Notes under the pieces: generated by a model
Seen by the model: only the letters and a program-made list of their open reading frames with translations
Told to the model about the DNA's origin: nothing
The model's database searches: none
DNA from: an uncultured Oligoflexia bacterium
GTDB taxonomy: Bacteria > Bdellovibrionota > Bacteriovoracia > Bacteriovoracales > Bacteriovoracaceae
Length of the DNA stretch: 6,111 bases
Assembly: GCA_950060715.1 (NCBI GenBank)
Contig: CATLVA010000105.1
Coordinates: 1-6,111 of the forward strand
Direction: 5' to 3'
Made by a program: the position numbers and the translations under genes
In this document: positions 1 to 5,317 of the stretch, one piece after another
Layout of the letters: every line of letters begins with the position of its first letter
How positions within the stretch are numbered: position 1 is the first letter of the stretch

Positions 1-2
1 GC

Positions 3-134
3 AATCTCGAAGACTTAAATCTATTGGAAAAGCAGGCTGATAAAGTTGGAGCGATGATTTATGTACTAAACCGGAACTTAACCGATGCTGTAACTGAAAC
101 TGAAACTGTAGCTGAATATAGAATATCTGATTGA
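3..134 (+). CDS. C-terminal fragment of an unidentified protein (5' end outside the window)
   Basis: This is the only plus-strand frame that stays open from the window edge; it ends at TGA 132-134 after 43 codons. The visible tail starts NLEDLNLLEKQADKVG and continues with a short hydrophobic stretch (MIYVLN) and a Thr/Glu-rich end. That end is encoded by four near-identical hexamers at 93-116 (ACTGAA, ACTGAA, ACTGTA, GCTGAA). The leading part could be the end of an amphipathic helix. I recognise no family, and no function can be given. The frame is supported by early stops in the other two forward frames (16-18 and 38-40) and by ordinary codon use. No clear intrinsic terminator follows; the T6 run at 135-140 is not preceded by a GC-rich stem. 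Confidence 0.6.
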   Translation, partial: NLEDLNLLEKQADKVGAMIYVLNRNLTDAVTETETVAEYRISD

Positions 135-240
135 GTTTTTTCATCTTGAAGCCGTCCAAACTTTATTCACTTACTTAATTTACTGTACAAAAACTGAACA
201 ATTTATCGTATTTTTAGGCCAGTTCTTTGGCATCATTATT

Positions 241-269
241 GAAGCTTCACATATATAATGTGGAGCTTT
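241..269 (+). promoter_or_regulatory. Hairpin that sequesters the ribosome binding site of the 271 gene
   Basis: The arm AAGCTTCAC (242-250) pairs with GTGGAGCTT (260-268) over nine base pairs, including one G-U pair. A further G-U pair is possible at 241/269. The loop is the nine-base AU-only stretch 251-259. The Shine-Dalgarno GGAG (262-265) lies wholly within the 3' arm, one to two bases before the start codon region, so the folded mRNA would hide it. This is read directly from the sequence; any regulatory role (temperature, ligand, or a merely weak structure) is inference. Confidence 0.45.
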
Positions 270-270
270 T

Positions 271-609
271 ATGATGAGACGTCTGTTTTTAATGTGTTGT
301 TTTTCAGTTTTTGCAGCTAATGCATCTGACAATATTTATATCCAAGGAAAGTCAGCCAATTATCTCTATCAAAAAAATATTTCAACTGATGAGTCAGAGA
401 CTCAATGTTTTATAGCGACTATGGAAGATTGGAGTCATGCCTATGAATGCCGTCTTTCAATAGAAACTGCAAGCCAAGTCGGAGATATTGTCCGTATAAC
501 CGGACCTTCTGCTGAAGAATTGATGTCTATGAAGCACGACGCAGACGCTCCTGTAAAATGTGATACGGCCAATAGATCTTGTGATCTTAATGGAAAAGGC
601 TCTTTCTAA
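271..609 (+). CDS. Small exported four-cysteine protein, function unknown
   Basis: This encodes a 112-residue protein with a classical Sec signal peptide: Arg at 3-4, a hydrophobic core at 5-16 and an ANA motif at 16-18, predicting cleavage before Ser19. The mature part of about 94 residues is acidic to neutral and has four cysteines (46, 60, 97, 104). This fits two disulfide bonds in the periplasm or outside the cell, although C9 and C10 are lost with the signal. I recognise no domain. Two in-frame ATGs are adjacent (271 and 274). The GGAG at 262-265 lies 5 nt from the first and 8 nt from the second, so 274 is at least as likely to be used. The gene stands alone: a possible terminator follows at 613-638 and the next gene has its own ribosome binding site. 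The signal peptide is clear; the role is not. Confidence 0.72.
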   Translation: MMRRLFLMCCFSVFAANASDNIYIQGKSANYLYQKNISTDESETQCFIATMEDWSHAYECRLSIETASQVGDIVRITGPSAEELMSMKHDADAPVKCDTANRSCDLNGKGSF

Positions 610-612
610 TTT

Positions 613-638
613 TGCCTACTTCTTAAGGCAGTGTTTTT
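613..638 (+). terminator. Possible weak intrinsic terminator after the 271 gene
   Basis: TGCCT (613-617) and AGGCA (626-630) form a 5-bp stem around an 8-nt loop, followed after GTG by five T residues (634-638). The stem is short and the T tract is offset by three bases, so termination may be partial. Its position 4 nt past the stop codon supports it. Confidence 0.4.
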
Positions 639-697
639 ATAAAAAATTACCGAAATCAAGAACTTAGCGTTCGAAATTAAGTTTTCTTTGTTAGTCA

Positions 698-706
698 TGA
701 CATAAT
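698..706 (+). promoter_or_regulatory. Candidate extended -10 promoter for the FHA-led cluster
   Basis: TGACATAAT matches the extended -10 pattern TGnTATAAT with one mismatch. No good -35 box lies 16-18 bp upstream, which is tolerated in extended -10 promoters. Transcription would start near 713, giving a leader of only about 13 nt with the Shine-Dalgarno almost at its 5' end. The tightness of that leader is the main reason for doubt. Confidence 0.33.
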
Positions 707-713
707 AGTCTCT

Positions 714-720
714 AAGGAGA
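714..720 (+). promoter_or_regulatory. Strong Shine-Dalgarno for the FHA protein gene
   Basis: AAGGAGA is nearly a full anti-16S complement. It lies 5 nt before ATG 726 and 8 nt before the in-frame ATG 729, so either codon (and spacing slightly favours the second) may be the real start. It is the only strong ribosome binding site in the four-gene cluster; the three downstream genes appear to rely on translational coupling. Confidence 0.7.
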
Positions 721-725
721 GTTTT

Positions 726-1145
726 ATGATGACTCAAGAGACTTATCAATTTACGGTTGGCAGTTCACAAAATTGTGAAGTAATGATTAGTAGTCCCACC
801 GTAAGTCGCGCACACCTTAAAGTTTATTTCGCGGGTGATAGCATCTTAGTTGAAGATTTAAACTCGAGTAATGGGACTTTCGTTCTTCATGATGGGGAAT
901 TCAAAAGAATTAAAAGCGCAAAGATAAAACCTGAGACTAAAATCAGACTTGGAAGTGATTTAGATGCCCTCGAAGTAAAAGATATTATCGGGCTTTATGA
1001 GTCAGCTCGTGAAAAAAGTAAAAACGATATTATAAAAAGGATAAAAACTGGTGGTTTAAAAAGATGTTTTGATTGTGGTACTGTTTTAAGTAAAGAAAAA
1101 ATACATTGTGAATGTTGTGGTGCCATTTTTGAAGAAGCTTCTTAG
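726..1145 (+). CDS. FHA-domain protein with C-terminal zinc ribbon
   Basis: This is a 139-residue soluble protein. Residues 9-85 form a forkhead-associated (FHA) domain: VGSSQNCEVMI strand, SRAH (27-30), a buried hydrophobic strand, and NSSNGTF (46-52). FHA domains usually bind phosphothreonine peptides and act in kinase signalling or complex assembly. Here the family's usual Gly-Arg is Gly12-Ser13, so one phosphate-contact residue is absent, while Ser27, Arg28, His30, Asn49 and Gly50 remain. A charged linker (about 91-112) leads to a zinc ribbon with C114-x2-C117 and C128-x2-C131; C130 is an extra cysteine. It heads a cluster with MotA-like and MotB-like genes, overlapping the first by 38 bp, so it probably serves as a cytoplasmic regulator or adaptor for that membrane complex. 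The domain call is firm; ligand and partner are inferred. Confidence 0.88.
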   Translation: MMTQETYQFTVGSSQNCEVMISSPTVSRAHLKVYFAGDSILVEDLNSSNGTFVLHDGEFKRIKSAKIKPETKIRLGSDLDALEVKDIIGLYESAREKSKNDIIKRIKTGGLKRCFDCGTVLSKEKIHCECCGAIFEEAS

Positions 1146-1890
1146 TTCTAAAGAAACATTTTTTACATTATTCGTTTGTTCTATCGGCGTTTTAATCGTC
1201 AATTTGTTTTTTACATTTACACCTGCATTTTGGTCGATAATGTTTATCGGGAAGAAGCATATTTTAGGTGGAATCACCTTTCAGGATGTCATGTGGGCCA
1301 TATTTTTTCTAGGGCTCATGCAAATCTATTATCGAAAACGAGATATTGCAAAACTCGATCTTTATAGTACAAAAAACTATCTTCCCAAAGACTTTGAAAC
1401 GATTATTGGCGAGCAAGAACTAACTGAAGTCATAAGAAACGTGCGAGAAGATTCCAAGGATAGCATGGGAATTCTCCCGTATATGATCTTGCAAATAGCC
1501 CTTCAATTTAGAACGAATAATTCGATATCGATAACCTCAGATTTTCTTTCGAAACAATTGGAGCTTTTTCTTCATTCTGTTGAGCTTCGATACAACCAAT
1601 TAAAATATATTATTTGGCTTATTCCATCACTGGGATTTATGGGAACAGTATATGGTATTGGACTCGCTGTATCCCAGTTAGGCGAGGGCTCTCTTGAAGA
1701 CCCTGAACTATTAACTAAGATGGCGGGAAGTCTTGGGGTGGCATTTAATACCACTTTGCTCGCATTAGTTTTATCAGTGATCCTTCAGTTTTTTACTCAG
1801 CACTTCGAAGCGCAGGAAGAAAGCTTAATCAATAAATTCGGGAAATATATCTTAGATAATTTAATAAATAAACTAGTGGAAAAATCATGA
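1108..1890 (+). CDS. MotA/TolQ/ExbB-family proton-channel membrane protein
   Basis: This is a 260-residue inner-membrane protein with four hydrophobic segments: about 18-39, 57-75, 166-188 and 207-230. A cytoplasmic region of about 90 residues lies between the second and third, as in flagellar MotA. The family signature spans the last two helices: Pro173, then SLGFMGTVYGIG up to 185, followed by AFNTTLLAL (212-220) with the polar Thr residues typical of TolQ/ExbB ion paths. Proteins of this family pentamerise around a dimer of a MotB/ExbD-type partner and use ion flow to drive rotation; that partner is the next gene, joined by an ATGA overlap. Only about 30 residues follow the last helix, unlike the long tail of ZorA. 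The start is GTG 1108, inside the FHA gene, with no good Shine-Dalgarno; translation is probably coupled to the upstream gene. TTG 1129 is an alternative. The family is firm, the physiological role unknown. Confidence 0.88.
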   Translation: MNVVVPFLKKLLSSKETFFTLFVCSIGVLIVNLFFTFTPAFWSIMFIGKKHILGGITFQDVMWAIFFLGLMQIYYRKRDIAKLDLYSTKNYLPKDFETIIGEQELTEVIRNVREDSKDSMGILPYMILQIALQFRTNNSISITSDFLSKQLELFLHSVELRYNQLKYIIWLIPSLGFMGTVYGIGLAVSQLGEGSLEDPELLTKMAGSLGVAFNTTLLALVLSVILQFFTQHFEAQEESLINKFGKYILDNLINKLVEKS

Positions 1891-2795
1891 GGGCGCGAAA
1901 GTCGAGAGAGGTAAATATATTTTCTGCTTCGGTCGTTGATCTATTCGCTTCAGGGCTTGGAGTCTTTCTTATTGTGGCGATCATAGCTTTGGCCAATCAA
2001 AAAAAAGAAACCTCGCGTGCGCTTGAAGGTGGTCAAACAGGAACAATTATTAAAACGCCTGAGAATAGCAAGCTTGTTGGGAAAGAACAGAATTTTGCCA
2101 ATAGCGATGCTCCCCTTATTTCTTCTCTTGAATCAAAAATAGAAAAATTGGAAGCTTCTGTAGACCTGAAAACAAAAGAAAATTTAAGTCTAAGAAAAAA
2201 AATAGCAACTAATTCAGATTCTGAAGATAAAACTGATTATGAATTTCTATTGGCCGCTGCTGAAAAAGCAAAAAAAGAATTGGCCAATAAAGTTTCAGAA
2301 CTAGAATCGAAATTAGAACAAAAAGAACTAGAAAAAATGGAAATTAAAAGGGAACTGACTTATAAACAGGACGCCAGAAAAGGGGAGCAAGGGGTCGCTA
2401 ATAACTTTGACAACTTTCAGATCGGTTCACGTTTTAAACTTCAGAATGTTCACTTTTATCCTGGAACAGAAAAAGCAATAGAGCCTTATTCAAGTCGTGA
2501 AGTAGAAGATCTCGCATTGTTCTTGAAGAAAAATCCAGCTGTTTCAATCGAAATTTCAGGTCATATATATGAAACTAAAAAGGCCATTGAAGCAGGCAAG
2601 GCTGATGATGAATATAATTTATCAGGAAGAAGGGCACAGTACGTTTGTCAGAAGCTAGAGGAGTTTGGAGTCAATCCAAAAAGATTGAGGTGCCTAGGTT
2701 ATGGCGCAACAAGACCTCTATACTTAACAGATGACCAGTACTCTGAGGAAGCCCAGTTGAATAGAAGAGTTGAAGTTGAAATCCTTACCAAATAA
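1887..2795 (+). CDS. MotB/OmpA-like stator partner: TM helix, coiled coil, OmpA-like domain
   Basis: This is a 302-residue protein. A basic cytoplasmic N-terminus is followed by one TM helix (about 16-36). Asp18 sits at its start, in the SVVDLFASGLG context where MotB, ExbD and ZorB carry the ion-conducting Asp. A periplasmic Lys/Glu-rich coiled coil covers about 79-160. An OmpA-like domain covers about 183-300: SGH (224-226), NLSGRRAQYV (244-253), GYGATRP (271-277) and LNRRVEVEI (291-299). That fold normally anchors to peptidoglycan. The Asp that normally follows GHT (GHTD) is replaced: here GHIYE, followed by an insert rich in Ala, Lys and Glu (about 231-242), so wall binding may differ. 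It starts within an ATGA shared with the MotA-like gene, with GGA at 1878-1880 as a weak ribosome site. Together the two should form an ion-driven stator complex. What it powers is not visible. Confidence 0.9.
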   Translation: MRARKSREVNIFSASVVDLFASGLGVFLIVAIIALANQKKETSRALEGGQTGTIIKTPENSKLVGKEQNFANSDAPLISSLESKIEKLEASVDLKTKENLSLRKKIATNSDSEDKTDYEFLLAAAEKAKKELANKVSELESKLEQKELEKMEIKRELTYKQDARKGEQGVANNFDNFQIGSRFKLQNVHFYPGTEKAIEPYSSREVEDLALFLKKNPAVSIEISGHIYETKKAIEAGKADDEYNLSGRRAQYVCQKLEEFGVNPKRLRCLGYGATRPLYLTDDQYSEEAQLNRRVEVEILTK

Positions 2796-3363
2796 TCTTC
2801 TCCCATTTTCAGGCGAGGCATATCTTATAAAATCCTTTTTTAGTGGACAAGAATCCTCCAACCTTTTGAATAAGATTAAGTCTACTGTTAAGTGGCGAGA
2901 CGACAAAATAACTATGTTTGGAAAGACCTATCCTCAAGCGAGAAAAGTTGCTTTTTATGGTGATGAAAATATTGAATACACTTATTCTCGTATAAAAATG
3001 AGGACACGTTTTTGGACTGATGAATTGAAAATGCTTAATGATAGGTTGAAGCTTGATTATGATTTAATATTTAACACCGCTCTCGTAAACTACTATCGCG
3101 ATGGAAGGGATCATATGTCCTGGCATAGGGATGATGAACCTGAGTTAGGAATAAACCCGTCGATTGCTTCTATCAGTTTTGGAGCTAGTCGTGATTTCTT
3201 TTTCCGTCACGATGAAGGTGAAAAAGTAAAATTAACTCTTGAAAATGGAGATCTTCTTCTTATGCTTGGAGAAACTCAGCACCATTGGAAACATGCTTTA
3301 CCTAAAAGGCTAAAAATAAATGAACCTCGTATGAATATTACGTTTAGAAGGATCTTTGAGTGA
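2770..3363 (+). CDS. AlkB-family Fe(II)/2-oxoglutarate dealkylase, ALKBH2/3-like
   Basis: This 197-residue dioxygenase is predicted to remove alkyl groups such as N1-methyladenine and N3-methylcytosine from DNA or RNA by oxidation. The iron ligands are His119-x-Asp121 and His175. Arg187 and Arg193, spaced 12 and 6 residues as in human ALKBH2, should bind 2-oxoglutarate along with Asn107 and Tyr109. The segments SWHRDDEPELG, SFGASRDFFFRH and PRMNITFRRI match the ALKBH2/3 branch more closely than E. coli AlkB. The fold looks complete. The start is TTG 2770 or TTG 2776; the frame is closed by TGA at 2758, so it must begin inside the MotB-like gene, overlapping it by 20-26 bp. No strong Shine-Dalgarno is present (GAAGAG at 2764-2769 would fit the second TTG), which suggests coupling. 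Enzyme class is near certain; preferred substrate and the link to the membrane genes are unknown. Confidence 0.92.
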   Translation: MKLKSLPNNLLPFSGEAYLIKSFFSGQESSNLLNKIKSTVKWRDDKITMFGKTYPQARKVAFYGDENIEYTYSRIKMRTRFWTDELKMLNDRLKLDYDLIFNTALVNYYRDGRDHMSWHRDDEPELGINPSIASISFGASRDFFFRHDEGEKVKLTLENGDLLLMLGETQHHWKHALPKRLKINEPRMNITFRRIFE

Positions 3364-4357
3364 CGGCGTCAACATCAACTTCGAGGGCACATTTAAAATG
3401 ACCCTGTGGGCATTCTTTTTTTCCATGTAACCCGCAAGGCATACAATCTAATCTTTCTCTTTGCACGAGAAGTGAGTCGTCAGCTAGCGGGTAATATCCA
3501 AAGTCAGGAACAGTTGAGCAAAAAATAGCAGTAGTTTTTGCATTTACACTGCTTGCAAGATGAAGAGGGGCGGAGTCATTCACAAAAACTCTTTTAGCTC
3601 CCGCCATAAGATAGGCTGAATCAAGTAGATTAAGTTTTCCGGCAAGGTTAGTTACATCAGTGCTAATTCCGTCCAAATAGGCTTTGTCATCTGGACCACC
3701 GATGAGAATGATTTCTCCGTGTGGTTTAAGTTTTTGTATGAGTTCTTTCCATTTTGATTCGTGCCACTGTTTAGTGTACCAGACACTTGAAGGAGCCAGA
3801 ACATAATAGGGAGAATTAAGGCCTAAATCCTGAATCTTATTTTTTTCTTTATCTGAAAAATATAATTTAGGGCGTAGCGATTTGTCTGAGGGGATACTCT
3901 CATTGGTTATTGCCGTCAGTAGCTGATGGTTTCTTTGTACTTCGTGAAAGAATCCGAACTCACCTTGATCTTGAGCGGGGTGAGGTATTTTATGATGAAC
4001 TTGGTGGCTGAACAAAAATGCTAATGGATTGGAATGAAATCCCACTCTAAGTTTAGCACCTGAGAGTCCACATAAAAGGCCCGCATTAAAAAACCTTTGT
4101 ATATTTAGCACGAGGTCATATTTATTTTTTCTTACTTGAAACAAAAGACTGATTAAATTTTTAAATTTCCCTTTGGATTTATCCCAAATGAGGACTTCAT
4201 TTAAATGAGGATTATGCTTGAGAAGGCTCTCATTGCCTTTTCGAAGTAGAAAATCTATTTTCGCTTCTGGATAGCTTGCCCTAACACTTTCTATAAGTCC
4301 TGTGGCCAGAATTACATCACCTATGAAAGCGGTTTGGATAATTAAGACTCGTTTCAT
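3344..4357 (-). CDS. Glycosyltransferase family 9, LPS heptosyltransferase (WaaF/WaaC-like)
   Basis: This 337-residue enzyme should transfer heptose from an ADP-heptose donor to the growing lipopolysaccharide core at the cytoplasmic face of the inner membrane. It has a GT-B fold. The N-terminal half starts with RVLIIQTAFIGD, where Asp14 matches the catalytic Asp of heptosyltransferases. The C-terminal half has the donor-site pattern APSSVWYTKQW with Lys196, ILIGGPDD (217-224), and NDSAPLHLAS (260-269). Near the end is a four-cysteine set (C305, C308, C316, C323; CMPCG, then ECPQGHFKC) that I recall from many WaaF-like proteins; its job is unclear and metal binding is possible. It is the second gene of a two-gene operon; its ATG shares ATGA with the stop of the family 2 transferase. 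Its last 20 bp lie within the convergent dealkylase gene. Family is firm; exact sugar and acceptor are inferred. Confidence 0.9.
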   Translation of the reverse strand: MKRVLIIQTAFIGDVILATGLIESVRASYPEAKIDFLLRKGNESLLKHNPHLNEVLIWDKSKGKFKNLISLLFQVRKNKYDLVLNIQRFFNAGLLCGLSGAKLRVGFHSNPLAFLFSHQVHHKIPHPAQDQGEFGFFHEVQRNHQLLTAITNESIPSDKSLRPKLYFSDKEKNKIQDLGLNSPYYVLAPSSVWYTKQWHESKWKELIQKLKPHGEIILIGGPDDKAYLDGISTDVTNLAGKLNLLDSAYLMAGAKRVFVNDSAPLHLASSVNAKTTAIFCSTVPDFGYYPLADDSLLVQRERLDCMPCGLHGKKECPQGHFKCALEVDVDAVTQRSF

Positions 4358-5136
4358 TTTTTTAAGTCAGTATCAAACTTCTCGCCAGCTTGCATTCTAT
4401 AAACCTTCACATTTCGGATGAAGACATTCCATGCCCCCATACAAGAAATAATAAAGCCGGCCTTACCATCGAGAAAGCCACGATTTAAGATATAACGCTT
4501 TAAGAAAGCAAAAAATGGTTTAATCAATAAGTGGTAACTTGTAACTTTTTTAATTTTATTTACACGATCAAGAGCTGCCCAAGTCGTGTAACGCATACCT
4601 TTTAGCAGATGAGGCTCCAATCCTTTTCCCGCATAAGTGTCATGTTTTAGTCTGTTTTTTAAACGACCAACTTCTCCATCTGCAAGGACTTCAGCGTGAA
4701 CATGCTTATCTTCGTAGCGACATTTACTTTTTCTAAAGAGCCTGATGACGGCATCACCTTTCCAAACATTATTGACGGTCTGATCCATAAAATAATTATC
4801 ACGTCTAATCCAATAGGCTACCTCTTTTGGGTTTGAGGCAACGATGGATTGGATTTCATCGATCAATTTAGGATTAGTCCTTTCGTCAGAATCTAATAGA
4901 AAGATCCAGTCATGTTGAGCCTGAGGGATAGTCCAATTTTTCTGGGCCGCAGAATGCTCATACTCGTGTTGCAATAATTTTACCTGCGGATATTTTTTTA
5001 TGATTTCCAAAGTATTATCTGTAGAGAAAGAGTCTACGACGATGATTTCATCGGCAAATAAACAAGACTCAATAGCTCCGGCAATATTGAACTCTTCGTT
5101 AAAACAAGGAATTATGGCTGATATTTTTTCTGACAT
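4354..5136 (-). CDS. Glycosyltransferase family 2, WaaE/KdtX-like LPS core transferase
   Basis: This is a 260-residue GT-A fold enzyme. It begins with ISAIIPCFNEE and IIVVDSFSTDNT (31-42), the nucleotide-sugar site. The metal-binding DSDE is at 82-85, and the acceptor-side motif YEDKHVHAEV is at 141-150. This arrangement, including AAQKNW (63-68) near the base of the active site, is characteristic of WaaE-like beta-1,4-glucosyltransferases that add glucose to heptose I of the LPS inner core. A hydrophobic, basic C-terminal region (about 200-240) could lie on the membrane. It is the first gene of the operon with the heptosyltransferase, which fits a shared core-oligosaccharide pathway. The ATG at 5136 has no clear Shine-Dalgarno, and a consensus -10 box ends only 6 bp upstream, so the message may be leaderless. 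Family firm; glucose as donor is inferred. Confidence 0.9.
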   Translation of the reverse strand: MSEKISAIIPCFNEEFNIAGAIESCLFADEIIVVDSFSTDNTLEIIKKYPQVKLLQHEYEHSAAQKNWTIPQAQHDWIFLLDSDERTNPKLIDEIQSIVASNPKEVAYWIRRDNYFMDQTVNNVWKGDAVIRLFRKSKCRYEDKHVHAEVLADGEVGRLKNRLKHDTYAGKGLEPHLLKGMRYTTWAALDRVNKIKKVTSYHLLIKPFFAFLKRYILNRGFLDGKAGFIISCMGAWNVFIRNVKVYRMQAGEKFDTDLKK

Positions 5137-5142
5137 AGCTGC

Positions 5143-5172
5143 ATTATAGATTTACTTGATGCGTCAAGTAAA
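5143..5172 (-). promoter_or_regulatory. Promoter of the glycosyltransferase operon
   Basis: On the minus strand, a perfect -10 TATAAT occupies 5148-5143. A partial -35 TTTACT lies at 5172-5167, with an 18-bp spacer. The predicted transcription start is close to 5136, the first base of the family 2 transferase start codon. A better -35 match, TTGACG at 5167-5162, would leave a spacer of only 13 bp. The inverted repeat 5151-5172 fills the spacer and the -35 region. Confidence 0.5.
5151..5172. promoter_or_regulatory. Perfect 9-bp inverted repeat, likely operator
   Basis: The arms TTTACTTGA (5151-5159) and TCAAGTAAA (5164-5172) are exact reverse complements around TGCG. The arms are AT-rich and no T tract follows as in a terminator. 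The repeat covers the spacer and -35 of the glycosyltransferase promoter, the usual place for a repressor dimer site. The same 9-mer occurs again at 5203-5211. The regulator is unknown. Confidence 0.55.
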
Positions 5173-5202
5173 GTGTTTGATTTTATTGCTACCTGAGCAA
5201 AT

Positions 5203-5211
5203 TCAAGTAAA
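5203..5211 (+). promoter_or_regulatory. Third copy of the TCAAGTAAA half-site
   Basis: This is an exact copy of the right arm of the inverted repeat at 5151-5172, in the same orientation, with its start 39 bp further on. A single extra half-site upstream of a promoter often marks an auxiliary binding position, but a chance AT-rich match is not excluded. Confidence 0.35.
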
Positions 5212-5231
5212 ATATTAGTGTGTCAAATTAA

Positions 5232-5258
5232 AGGAAATTTGGTGCTCGGGGCGGGACT
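5232..5258. repeat. Direct repeat copy 1: detached tRNA-Leu 3' end
   Basis: These 27 bases are identical to 5318-5344. They comprise the 3' side of the T arm, the 3' acceptor strand, the discriminator base, CCA and eight bases of the flank of the tRNA-Leu gene (minus strand). Similarity continues weakly outward (TCAAAT at 5223-5228 matches 5310-5315 with a small gap). No 5' acceptor strand or anticodon arm is present, so this is not a second tRNA. It resembles an att scar or the last piece of a decayed tandem tRNA. Confidence 0.75.
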
Positions 5259-5259
5259 G

Positions 5260-5281
5260 CAAAATGCGAGTAAGCATTTTG
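5260..5281. repeat. 8-bp perfect inverted repeat in the spacer between the tRNA 3'-end copies
   Basis: CAAAATGC (5260-5267) and GCATTTTG (5274-5281) are exact reverse complements around GAGTAA. It lies downstream of the tRNA on the tRNA strand, so a hairpin in the tRNA trailer or a weak terminator is possible. No T run follows on the minus strand apart from the T's in the stem, so I do not call it a terminator. Confidence 0.5.
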
Positions 5282-5317
5282 GATCAGCTTCGAAAGCGGG
5301 TGGTAAATTTCAAATGT

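Noticed and set aside
93..116. Four near-identical hexamers as a phase-variation repeat
   Set aside because: Only two copies are exact, and a six-base unit would not shift the frame; it is a Thr/Glu-rich protein tail.
227..259. TTGGCA (227-232) and TATAAT (254-259) as a promoter for the 271 gene
   Set aside because: The spacer is 21 bp, and a start near 266 would leave the Shine-Dalgarno at 262-265 outside the message. TATAAT is better explained as the AU loop of the hairpin.
1572..1754. A 60-residue minus-strand reading frame, with similar short ones at 1086-1277 and 2724-2906
   Set aside because: These lie antisense to the strongly supported channel, stator and dealkylase genes (1086-1277 also covers the end of the FHA gene) and have no features of their own.
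726..3363. A Zorya defence system
   Set aside because: The MotA-like protein has only about 30 residues after its last helix rather than the long ZorA tail, and no ZorC, ZorD or ZorE is present. Only the stator principle is shared.
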